A stretch of DNA of 5,563 bases from Rhodocyclaceae bacterium (GCA_023253415.1 JALRGK010000232.1:1-5563); one strand, 5' to 3'. Counted from the first letter of the stretch, positions 1 to 5,180 are shown. The notes: generated by a model from the sequence alone, not told the origin. Program-made: numbers and translations.

Positions 1-29
1 AGCTATGAAAAAAATAGCGAAAGAGACTG

Positions 30-50
30 CTCGGGTTTCACGAAACCGAG
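30..50. other. Hairpin in leader upstream of the ydcH-like gene
   Basis: CTCGG (30-34) and TTT (36-38) pair with AAACCGAG (43-50) around the loop CACG, with G35 bulged, giving an 8-bp stem. No T-run follows on the + strand. On the - strand a seven-T run (complement of 8-14) lies about 15 bases past the stem, too far for a normal intrinsic terminator. It could be a 5' leader structure of the next gene or a remnant terminator. Bases 1-133 hold no other gene I can support. A second small stem, GCTAT (2-6) with ATAGC (14-18), flanks the A-run. Confidence 0.4.
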
Positions 51-133
51 CGCTGGGCGGCCTACCATGAAGGCGTGGCCGGCTGCAGTGGATGGCGGGC
101 CCACTGGCTTGTTTGAACCTTGAAGGAGTACCG

Positions 134-349
134 ATGTTTCCTGAGTACCGCGATCTCATCACCCAGCTCAAGACGAGCGATCACCACTTCACCCGCCTGT
201 TCGACAAGCACAACGAACTGGATCAGAAGATCCAGAATATGGAATCGCACATCGAGTCCGGTACTCAGGAAGAGATTGAAACCCTGAAGAAGGAAAAGCT
301 GCACCTGAAGGACGAGCTCTACGCCATCCTCAAGAAAGCCAGCGCCTAA
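134..349 (+). CDS. YdcH/DUF465 family small coiled-coil protein
   Basis: This 71-residue protein matches the YdcH (DUF465) family, whose members are about 70-80 residues, cytoplasmic and of unknown biochemical role. The sequence shows an N-terminal segment with Tyr5, Leu8, Leu11 and a His pair at 17-18, followed by the family-typical FxRLFDKHNELDQKI stretch. A charged helix rich in Glu and Lys comes next, then LKDELYAILKKA at the end; the heptad-like hydrophobic spacing suggests a helical hairpin. ATG134 is chosen because AAGGAG (123-128) lies 5 bases upstream. An in-frame ATG at 92 would place that Shine-Dalgarno sequence inside the gene and add 14 residues untypical of the family. It is probably a single-gene transcript ending at the stem-loop at 362-404. 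Family assignment is firm; function is unknown. Confidence 0.88.
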   Translation: MFPEYRDLITQLKTSDHHFTRLFDKHNELDQKIQNMESHIESGTQEEIETLKKEKLHLKDELYAILKKASA

Positions 350-361
350 TTTAAGGCTCGA

Positions 362-404
362 ACTGCCGGTTGCACCAGCCTTATTCGTGGAACCGGCAGT
401 CTTT
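362..404 (+). terminator. Stem-loop terminator after the ydcH-like gene
   Basis: ACTGCCGGTT (362-371) is perfectly complementary to AACCGGCAGT (391-400). A G/G mismatch and three further pairs (373-375 with 387-389) follow inward, leaving an 11-base loop. CTTTT (401-405) follows on the + strand, which fits a rho-independent terminator for the rightward gene, although the T-run is short. The right arm lies inside the last codons of the leftward lipoprotein gene, whose stop codon is in the loop. Transcripts from both sides would therefore carry the stem, and it may work in both directions, though no T-run follows on the - strand. Confidence 0.7.
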
Positions 405-929
405 TAAGATCACATCGTGGCTGAAGTCTTCCGAGGTGTAAACGCTGTCGGTCAGCACACCTTCAAATGACACGACCCGTCCTGCCAACGATTGATGGGC
501 ACCACCCACAACGTTCCGGCACCAGAGCGATACCTCACCCAACCCGTTAACCCGCACATCGGCCACCATGGCATTGGGGTTACCTTTGGCGGTTTTAACA
601 AACTTGGCTTTACCCTGCAGCGTCTGACCCGCATAGGTTTTGCTGGCCGCCGGGTTTTTGCGGATGCCACGTGCGATCTGATTGAGCGCGTCCAGCGGCA
701 AAGCCTGACGCGTTGTAGCGCTCGTCTTCGGTTGCGTGGGCATGGCAACAGGTGCTACCGCTGGCGCCCCTGGATTGACGGCCGCGACCGGTGCCGTTGA
801 AACTGCTGGCTCCCCCCCCGATGCTGTACTTTGGGAAACGTTCACCGGCGTTTGCGTCATGGCGCAGCCACCGAGAATCGTCGCAGTCACCAGGGTAACA
901 ATGAAGGCCGAATAATTCTGTAGACGCAT
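381..929 (-). CDS. Putative lipoprotein with small C-terminal beta-rich domain
   Basis: The 182-residue product starts with a type II signal peptide: a basic N-terminus (Arg2), a hydrophobic core at 8-19 and the lipobox LGGC with Cys22 as the lipidated residue. Ala23 rather than Asp at +2 suggests sorting to the outer membrane. Residues 23-75 form a low-complexity linker rich in Pro, Ala, Val and Thr. Residues 76-182 look folded, with alternating hydrophobic strands, and faintly resemble the OB-fold tRNA_anti-like lipoproteins; this is pattern impression, not a match. Cys137 and Cys178 could form a disulfide. The start at 929 is the only one that supplies the signal peptide, and its Shine-Dalgarno sequence (AAAGAAA) is weak. 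A G8 tract spans codons 37-40. Function is unknown. Confidence 0.8.
   Translation of the reverse strand: MRLQNYSAFIVTLVTATILGGCAMTQTPVNVSQSTASGGEPAVSTAPVAAVNPGAPAVAPVAMPTQPKTSATTRQALPLDALNQIARGIRKNPAASKTYAGQTLQGKAKFVKTAKGNPNAMVADVRVNGLGEVSLWCRNVVGGAHQSLAGRVVSFEGVLTDSVYTSEDFSHDVILKDCRFHE
812..819 (-). repeat. G8 homopolymer tract inside the lipoprotein gene
   Basis: Eight consecutive C on the + strand read as eight G on the coding strand, from the third base of Ser37 through Gly38 and Gly39 to the first base of Glu40. It lies 15 codons after the lipidated Cys22. Runs of this length are prone to slipped-strand mispairing in bacteria, so a one-base change would destroy the mature protein while leaving the signal peptide. 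Confidence 0.9.
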
Positions 930-956
930 GGTGTTTCTTTGGATGAACGAGGTGGC

Positions 957-983
957 ATTCTACCCTGCGAAGACTGCAGGCAA
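957..983 (-). promoter_or_regulatory. Candidate promoter of the lipoprotein gene, with inverted repeat in the spacer
   Basis: On the - strand TAGAAT (962-957) matches the -10 consensus at five of six positions and would place the transcript start about 20 bases before the start codon. TTGCCT (983-978) is a four-of-six -35 candidate, but the spacer is only 15 bp. Between them is the inverted repeat CCTGC (964-968), seven bases, GCAGG (976-980), positioned where a repressor would block the promoter. The assignment is by eye only. Confidence 0.3.
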
Positions 984-1004
984 TACCTTACCCAATACCT
1001 TACA
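981..1004. repeat. 12-bp tandem direct repeat in the divergent intergenic region
   Basis: CAATACCTTACC (981-992) is followed immediately by CAATACCTTACA (993-1004), identical at 11 of 12 positions. The pair sits between the divergent lipoprotein and phosphate genes, just upstream of or over the -35 position of the candidate rightward promoter. Tandem sites spaced by about one helical turn are typical of OmpR/PhoB-family regulators, but the sequence does not resemble the PhoB box (CTGTCAT repeats, 11-bp period), so the binding protein is unknown. A simple replication duplication is also possible. Confidence 0.6.
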
Positions 1005-1011
1005 CAGGGAT

Positions 1012-1017
1012 TACAAT
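1012..1017 (+). promoter_or_regulatory. Candidate -10 element for the DUF47-pit unit
   Basis: TACAAT matches the -10 consensus at five of six positions. The -35 region is poor (TTACCC at 988-993, 18-bp spacer), as expected for an activator-dependent promoter, and overlaps the 12-bp tandem repeat. Transcription would start near 1024, leaving a leader of about 30 bases before ATG1055. This element overlaps the alternative start codon at 1016, so the two interpretations exclude each other. Confidence 0.3.
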
Positions 1018-1054
1018 GATGTTTCTATTTGATGAAATCAGCATAGGGACTCCC

Positions 1055-1693
1055 ATGTTCGGCAAACTGATGCCCAAAGAGGGCAAATACTTCGATCACT
1101 TCAACCATCATGCGGCGCTCATCGTCCAAGGCGGCCAGCTGCTGACCGAACTGATCACGGCACTGGCCAACCAGTCCGGCGAAGTTGCCCGTCTTGCCGA
1201 TGAGATTGACCAGGTCGAGCGCCAGGCCGACAAGATTACGCACGAAACGCTAGCCCAGCTGCACAAGTCCTTCATTACCCCATTCGACCGTGATGAGATC
1301 CATGAGCTGATCAGCGGCATGGACGATATTCTCGACATTATTCAGGATGTGGCCGAGTCGGTCGCCCTGTATGATATTCGGCAGATTCCGCAAGAAGCTG
1401 TGGCTATGGCTGAAGTGACCGCCCGCTGCTGCAACAAGATTGCCGATGTCGTCAAACTGCTCGACAGTATGCAGAATGGGCCGCATATCCTCACCATCTG
1501 CCACGCCATCGACGACCTGGAATCGGATGCGGATCGCCTGCATCGTGAGCTGATGTCAAAGCTTTTCCGTGATGAGCCGGACGTGCGCCAGGTGATCAAA
1601 CTCAAGGAAATCTACGAAATTCTCGAGTCTGTTTCAGACCGCTGCAAGGATGTGTCTGGCACGGTCGAGGCGATCGTCCTTGAAAACTCCTGA
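1055..1693 (+). CDS. DUF47 (PhoU-like) phosphate transport accessory protein
   Basis: The 212-residue product belongs to the DUF47 / TIGR00153 family, an all-helical PhoU-like protein usually encoded beside Pit permeases and thought to regulate or support phosphate uptake from the cytoplasmic side. Visible features are the conserved N-terminus MFGKLMPKEGKYFDHFNHHA, IDQVERQADKITHE at 51-64, FDRDEIHELISGMDDILD at 77-94, DLESDADRLHREL at 154-166 and LKEIYEILESVSDRCKDV at 183-200. The acidic ExxxD-type clusters in the second and last of these resemble the metal-binding motifs of PhoU. ATG1055 fits the family start and has AGGGA (1045-1049) at 5 bases. An upstream in-frame ATG at 1016, also preceded by AGGGA (1006-1010), would add 13 residues. 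The pit gene follows after 11 bp, so the two are almost certainly cotranscribed. Confidence 0.92.
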   Translation: MFGKLMPKEGKYFDHFNHHAALIVQGGQLLTELITALANQSGEVARLADEIDQVERQADKITHETLAQLHKSFITPFDRDEIHELISGMDDILDIIQDVAESVALYDIRQIPQEAVAMAEVTARCCNKIADVVKLLDSMQNGPHILTICHAIDDLESDADRLHRELMSKLFRDEPDVRQVIKLKEIYEILESVSDRCKDVSGTVEAIVLENS

Positions 1694-1704
1694 TCGTTTG
1701 ATCC

Positions 1705-2712
1705 ATGGATAACCTGCAAATGAGCCTGGGGGTGATCATCACCCTCGTGATTGTGGCGCTGCTGTTCGATTTCATGAACGGCTTCCACGATGCCGCCAAC
1801 TCGATCGCAACGATTGTTTCAACGCGCGTGCTGAAACCGCACCAGGCGGTCATCTGGGCGGCGGCCTTCAACTTCCTCGCCTACTTCCTGTTCGAACTGA
1901 AGGTCGCTGGTACCATCGGCAAGGGCACGATTGATCCGTCGATTGTCGACCATTATCTGATCTTCGGTGCCCTGGTCGGGGCCATCGTCTGGAATATTGT
2001 GACCTGGTACTACGGCATTCCTTCATCGTCTTCACATGCCCTCGTTGGCGGTCTCGTCGGTGCTGCGGTGGCCAAAGCAGGTTTCGGCAGCCTGATCTCG
2101 GCTGGGGTGCTCAAGATCATTGCTTTCATTTTTATCGCGCCCTTCCTCGGCTTTACCATCGGTAGTCTGATGATGGTGATTGTGTCGTGGCTCTGTAAAA
2201 ACATGTCGCCGAGCAAGGTGGACAAACATTTCCGCCGCCTGCAGCTGGTATCGGCCGCTGGTTACAGCCTCGGCCATGGCGGTAACGATGCCCAGAAAAC
2301 CATCGGTATCATCTGGATGTTACTGATCGCCGCGGGCGCATCCAGCCCGAGCGAGCATGTACCCGCGTGGGTGGTGCTCGCTTGTTACACAGCGATGGGT
2401 CTGGGCACCATGTTCGGTGGCTGGCGCATCGTCAAGACAATGGGCAACCGTATCACCAAGTTGAACCAGGCGCGCGGCTTCTGTGCCAACAGCGCCGGTG
2501 CCTTGACCCTTTTCTTTGCGACCGCTTTGGGGATTCCTGTATCGACCACGCATACCATCACCGGTGCCATCGCTGGCGTGGGTTCAACGCGGGGTGCACG
2601 CCGTGTGCGCTGGGGTGTTGCCGGTAATATCGTGTGGGCCTGGATTCTGACCATTCCATGCAGCGCGATGATCGCTGCCGCTGCCTGGTGGCTGGGTACG
2701 CAGTTCCTCTGA
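1705..2712 (+). CDS. pit: Low-affinity inorganic phosphate transporter, PiT family
   Basis: This 335-residue integral inner-membrane protein is a PiT (PHO4) family permease, which imports phosphate, often as a metal-phosphate complex, driven by H+ or Na+. The duplicated signature is clear. The N-terminal copy is GFHDAANSIAT at 26-36, with Asp29 and Asn32. The C-terminal copy is GYSLGHGGNDAQKTIG at 186-201, with Asn194 and Asp195. Each half also has the re-entrant GIP(S/V)S motif: GIPSSSSHAL at 104-113 and GIPVSTTHTITGA at 276-288. About ten hydrophobic segments separate these, with a basic loop around 171-180. The length is that of the short bacterial Pit form. No convincing Shine-Dalgarno sequence precedes ATG1705; translation may be coupled to the DUF47 gene, and Met6 (1720) is an alternative start. 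Ion specificity cannot be read from the sequence. Confidence 0.95.
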   Translation: MDNLQMSLGVIITLVIVALLFDFMNGFHDAANSIATIVSTRVLKPHQAVIWAAAFNFLAYFLFELKVAGTIGKGTIDPSIVDHYLIFGALVGAIVWNIVTWYYGIPSSSSHALVGGLVGAAVAKAGFGSLISAGVLKIIAFIFIAPFLGFTIGSLMMVIVSWLCKNMSPSKVDKHFRRLQLVSAAGYSLGHGGNDAQKTIGIIWMLLIAAGASSPSEHVPAWVVLACYTAMGLGTMFGGWRIVKTMGNRITKLNQARGFCANSAGALTLFFATALGIPVSTTHTITGAIAGVGSTRGARRVRWGVAGNIVWAWILTIPCSAMIAAAAWWLGTQFL

Positions 2713-2760
2713 GTCCTACCAGCGGTCTTTAGTCTTCTGCACGAATGCTGCCTGCACGGG

Positions 2761-2766
2761 TAAAAT
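2761..2766 (+). promoter_or_regulatory. Candidate -10 element directly before the unrecognised secreted-protein gene
   Basis: TAAAAT matches the -10 consensus at five of six positions, but no good -35 hexamer is visible 16-18 bp upstream. Seven bases separate its end from the ATG at 2773, so a transcript from it would begin at or very near the start codon. The 60-bp gap 2713-2772 shows no terminator, so read-through from pit is equally possible. Confidence 0.3.
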
Positions 2767-2772
2767 CCGCGC

Positions 2773-4005
2773 ATGCATGACGCGCGCTCCATGATTTCCG
2801 GATATCGATGGGCACTTCTGTGTCTGTCTCTTGTGCTACCGATACCCTCGCTGGCGGGGACATTCTTTTTTCCGGAGATGCACCCCACGCAGACACGAGC
2901 CGATCCGCCCAGCTGGCTAAAGGACGGCACGGGCAACGATGGCTATGTCAGCATCACGTCGGAAGTGGTTCCCGTGGGGAGTTGTGCCCGCCTCGCTTCG
3001 AGCAATTTCTGGAGCTCTGAAAAAGTGCAGCTGGTCCTGTCAATTTCGAGCAGTGGTTTCAAAAGCCGACTGGATCAGATGGACATCCCGGTAGCAACCT
3101 TCGACGGCCGGGAAAACAACGCAGAATGTGCATCGCTCAGCAGCACCCCCGTTCAGGTCGTGCCGATGGCCGTCCTGGGCGTTCGCTCGCTGTTTAACCC
3201 CGGTCGACTATCGCTCACGGTTAACGTGCGCAGTGCCAGCGATTCCAGCAGTGACTTTGTCGGCTCCGCCAAGCTGTTACTGGGCGCTGCCACGCTCGTC
3301 GCCACCGGAGGGACCTCGGCGCTGGTGGGCGGTGCCAGTGCCGTCGTCGGTAATTCGGTACTGGCCGATACAGAAGCCAGAGCCAACAAAATGATGAAAG
3401 GGATGACCGATGCACGCGTCCCCATATCCCTCAGCTGGTCGGATCTGCGCCGGGGTTTGCACACGATCGAGATCCCCGTCTATCGTGCAGACCAGATCGG
3501 TTCCGTTTCGGACAAAAAGATCCAGCAACTTCAGTCAGACCCCGCTGCCGAGAAAATTCATCTCTTTACGATTCGGCTTGATTTTGCCTTTTCACGGACT
3601 TTGTTCTACCCAGCAGCTGAAGACCTGAGTCATCTGGGCGTGCGCGAAAATATTTCTGCCGAGCGCATTCTGAACCATGCCGTGCCTGGTGCCCGAGAAA
3701 ACTTCATGCAGCTCCTGAACAGCGGTGCCCCCAGCCAATTGCGGATTCTTTCCAACGCCACCGGCAAGGAGCTCACCCAGGCCTGCTCTTTGGGGTTTGA
3801 AAAACTGCGGGGTGCCGGTCTGGCAAACCCGGATATTGCGTTGGTGATGAAATCCTTCATGGACGAAGCCCGCGGCAACACGTCCTGGTACCAGGACGCG
3901 GAGCTCGTTACAAGCTGTTTTGGTCAGGCGCCGAAGGTCGAATCAGCGCTGCTACTCATTTACGGCAAACCGAGCCCCTCTGGCGCAAGCACACCCGAGA
4001 TATAA
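2773..4005 (+). CDS. Unrecognised secreted protein with central Gly/Ala/Val-rich hydrophobic segment
   Basis: I do not recognise this 410-residue protein. A type I signal peptide is visible: Arg12, a hydrophobic run at 14-25 and SLA-G, with cleavage after Ala28. The product is probably periplasmic or exported. The mature part has four cysteines (71, 119, 338, 382), enough for two disulfides. Residues 57-155 look beta-rich. Residues 162-198 form an uncharged stretch rich in Gly, Ala, Val, Leu and Ser (apart from Lys167), followed by the charged ADTEARANKMMKGM. Residues 215-280 look beta-rich again, and 290-395 look helical. ATG2773 is the first possible start, since TAA at 2761 closes the frame upstream. 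ATG2791 (Met7) would also give a good signal peptide; neither has a clear Shine-Dalgarno sequence. The stop codon lies inside a 20-bp palindrome. Reading frame and export signal are solid; function is not assigned. Confidence 0.8.
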   Translation: MHDARSMISGYRWALLCLSLVLPIPSLAGTFFFPEMHPTQTRADPPSWLKDGTGNDGYVSITSEVVPVGSCARLASSNFWSSEKVQLVLSISSSGFKSRLDQMDIPVATFDGRENNAECASLSSTPVQVVPMAVLGVRSLFNPGRLSLTVNVRSASDSSSDFVGSAKLLLGAATLVATGGTSALVGGASAVVGNSVLADTEARANKMMKGMTDARVPISLSWSDLRRGLHTIEIPVYRADQIGSVSDKKIQQLQSDPAAEKIHLFTIRLDFAFSRTLFYPAAEDLSHLGVRENISAERILNHAVPGARENFMQLLNSGAPSQLRILSNATGKELTQACSLGFEKLRGAGLANPDIALVMKSFMDEARGNTSWYQDAELVTSCFGQAPKVESALLLIYGKPSPSGASTPEI

Positions 4006-4020
4006 CCGATTCAGGTTATA
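4001..4020. repeat. 20-bp palindrome, candidate operator upstream of the cytochrome gene
   Basis: TATAACC (4001-4007) and GGTTATA (4014-4020) are perfect inverted copies separated by GATTCA. The TAA stop of the preceding gene is at 4003-4005. No T-run follows, and the stem is AT-rich, so an intrinsic terminator is unlikely. Its centre lies about 66 bp before the transcript start implied by the -10 candidate at 4064-4069, a usual position for an activator site. The protein that would bind is unknown; the response regulator at the right edge is one candidate. Confidence 0.5.
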
Positions 4021-4040
4021 GACATCACTCAATCGGAGAA

Positions 4041-4069
4041 TTATCGGGTAACACAGGGACTCCTAGAAT
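4041..4069 (+). promoter_or_regulatory. Candidate promoter of the tsdA-like gene
   Basis: TAGAAT (4064-4069) matches the -10 consensus at five of six positions; the same hexamer serves as the -10 candidate of the lipoprotein gene. The -35 hexamer 17 bp upstream, TTATCG (4041-4046), is poor, which would fit activator dependence. ATCGG occurs at 4032-4036 and 4043-4047, an 11-bp direct repeat running into the -35. The start would be near 4076, giving a leader of about 24 bases. Confidence 0.35.
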
Positions 4070-4094
4070 CAGTCTCAAGATTCTTACTAGGAGT
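4059..4094 (+). promoter_or_regulatory. Inverted repeat that includes the Shine-Dalgarno sequence of the tsdA-like gene
   Basis: ACTCCTAG (4059-4066) is the exact complement of CTAGGAGT (4087-4094), and AATC (4067-4070) pairs with GATT (4079-4082). This gives an 8-bp plus 4-bp stem with a 4-base bulge (4083-4086) and an 8-base loop. The right arm holds the ribosome-binding site AGGAG (4089-4093), 6 bases before ATG4100. In an RNA starting upstream of 4059 the site would be masked. If the -10 element at 4064-4069 is used, the left arm is not transcribed and the repeat would act, if at all, as DNA. Confidence 0.5.
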
Positions 4095-4099
4095 TCATC

Positions 4100-5158
4100 A
4101 TGTCAAAACCTTCAACCCGCCTGCTGACCGCCGGTCTGTTGGCGCTTCCTCTGGCGCTTTCTATCGCCTACGCCCAGACAGCCGCCCCCGCAGCCTCCCC
4201 TGCAGTCGCCAAGGTCAGCCTGATTGATCGCCCGCAGCCGGATATCAATTCGCTGCCCGATGATGAGTACGGCCGTCTGGCCCGGTACGGTCATGAACTG
4301 ACGACGCGTACCTTTGCCCATATCGGACCCGAAGTCAAAGACAAGAAAATGCGCTACGCGGGTAACAACCTGGCATGCACCTCCTGCCATGAAGAGAACG
4401 CGAGCAAGCCCTATGCCATGCCGTGGGTGGGTGTTACCGCGACGTTTCCACAGTACCGTGGCCGTGAAGATGACCTGAGCACGGTCGAGGAGCGGGTCAA
4501 TGGCTGCATGCAGCGCAGTATGGCCGGCAAACCGCTGCCGCTGGATTCCAAAGAGATGAAGGCTTATGTGACCTATATCCACTTCCTATCAACCGGCATT
4601 CCTGTCGGCGCCAAAGTGGAAGGGAGTGCCACCTTCCCGTCGAAGCCGCCCAACCGTCGCGCTGACCTGGCCGCCGGTGAGAAGATCTACAACGAACAAT
4701 GCGCCAGCTGCCACGGCGATGATGGCCTGGGTAAGCGAGTTGGCAAGAAGGGTGATGCCCAAGGCTATATCTTCCCACCCGTCTGGGGACCGGATTCGTT
4801 CAACGATGGTGCCGGCATGAACCGTCTGATCATGGCGATGCGCTTTATCAAGCACAACATGCCGATGGGAACGAACCATAAAAATCCGACGTTGACCGAT
4901 GATCAGGCGTTTGATGTTGCGGGTTATATCGTCTCCAAGCCACGCCCGCACAAGGCTAACCTGGACAAGGACTTCCCCGCCCGCTGGAACAAGCCGATCG
5001 ACTCTGCCTTCCCACCCTATGTCGACGGTGCCTCCGCCGATCAGCACAAATATGGTCCATTCCCACCGCTGGCCGATAAAGCCCGGGCCGTTGCCGCCGC
5101 ACGTGCTGCTGCCAAACAACGCGAGGCAGAAAAGCAGGCAGCCCCCGCTAGCAATTAA
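4100..5158 (+). CDS. tsdA: Diheme c-type cytochrome, TsdA (thiosulfate dehydrogenase)-like
   Basis: TsdA enzymes are periplasmic diheme cytochromes that join two thiosulfates into tetrathionate with release of two electrons; some run in reverse as tetrathionate reductases. This 352-residue protein has a Sec signal peptide cleaved after AYA (23-25). Heme 1 binds at CTSCH (93-97) in a SoxA-like domain. The hallmark NGCMQRSMAGKPLPLDS (134-150) supplies Cys136, expected to be the distal Cys ligand of heme 1. Heme 2 binds at CASCH (201-205), with Met254 in HNMPMG as likely distal ligand and Asn253 before it. Residues 285-322 form a DFPARWNKP...YGPFPP segment, then a Lys/Ala-rich tail. AGGAG at 4089-4093 fixes the start. 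No tsdB-like partner is visible. Heme sites are certain; the substrate rests on the Cys-ligand motif, and a related SoxA-like cytochrome remains possible. Confidence 0.85.
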   Translation: MSKPSTRLLTAGLLALPLALSIAYAQTAAPAASPAVAKVSLIDRPQPDINSLPDDEYGRLARYGHELTTRTFAHIGPEVKDKKMRYAGNNLACTSCHEENASKPYAMPWVGVTATFPQYRGREDDLSTVEERVNGCMQRSMAGKPLPLDSKEMKAYVTYIHFLSTGIPVGAKVEGSATFPSKPPNRRADLAAGEKIYNEQCASCHGDDGLGKRVGKKGDAQGYIFPPVWGPDSFNDGAGMNRLIMAMRFIKHNMPMGTNHKNPTLTDDQAFDVAGYIVSKPRPHKANLDKDFPARWNKPIDSAFPPYVDGASADQHKYGPFPPLADKARAVAAARAAAKQREAEKQAAPASN

Positions 5159-5159
5159 G

Positions 5160-5180
5160 CGGTTTTAATCGTCCAAACCG
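5160..5180. other. Small hairpin at the convergent tsdA / response-regulator junction
   Basis: CGGTTT (5160-5165) pairs with AAACCG (5175-5180) around a 9-base loop. The cytochrome stop ends at 5158 and the regulator stop begins at 5165, so only 6 bp separate the two genes. There is no T-run on either side, so this is at best a weak terminator shared by the converging transcripts. Confidence 0.25.

Noticed and set aside
67..123. 18-residue reading frame (ATG67 to TGA121) whose stop abuts the Shine-Dalgarno sequence of the ydcH-like gene, possible leader peptide.
   Set aside because: No ribosome-binding site precedes it, it shows no run of regulatory codons, and a frame of this length is expected by chance.
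92..133. Longer form of the YdcH-like protein starting at ATG92.
   Set aside because: It would put the strong AAGGAG inside the gene, has no good ribosome-binding site of its own, and adds residues absent from the family.
492..800. 102-codon open frame on the + strand opposite the lipoprotein gene.
   Set aside because: The - strand frame has a signal peptide, lipobox and plausible fold; the + frame product is Arg-rich and lacks any recognisable feature.
2385..2936. 183-codon open frame on the - strand across the end of pit and the start of the next gene.
   Set aside because: It lies mostly antisense to the conserved C-terminal half of Pit and its product looks like a codon-position shadow.
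4001..4020. Palindrome as an intrinsic terminator of the secreted-protein gene.
   Set aside because: The stem is only 7 bp and AT-rich, and is followed by GACATC with no T-run, so an operator is the better reading.
4112..5119. Two long - strand open frames (156 and 176 codons) antisense to nearly the whole cytochrome gene.
   Set aside because: The + strand has unmistakable heme motifs and a signal peptide. Long antisense frames are common opposite GC-rich genes, and these show no domain or ribosome-binding site.
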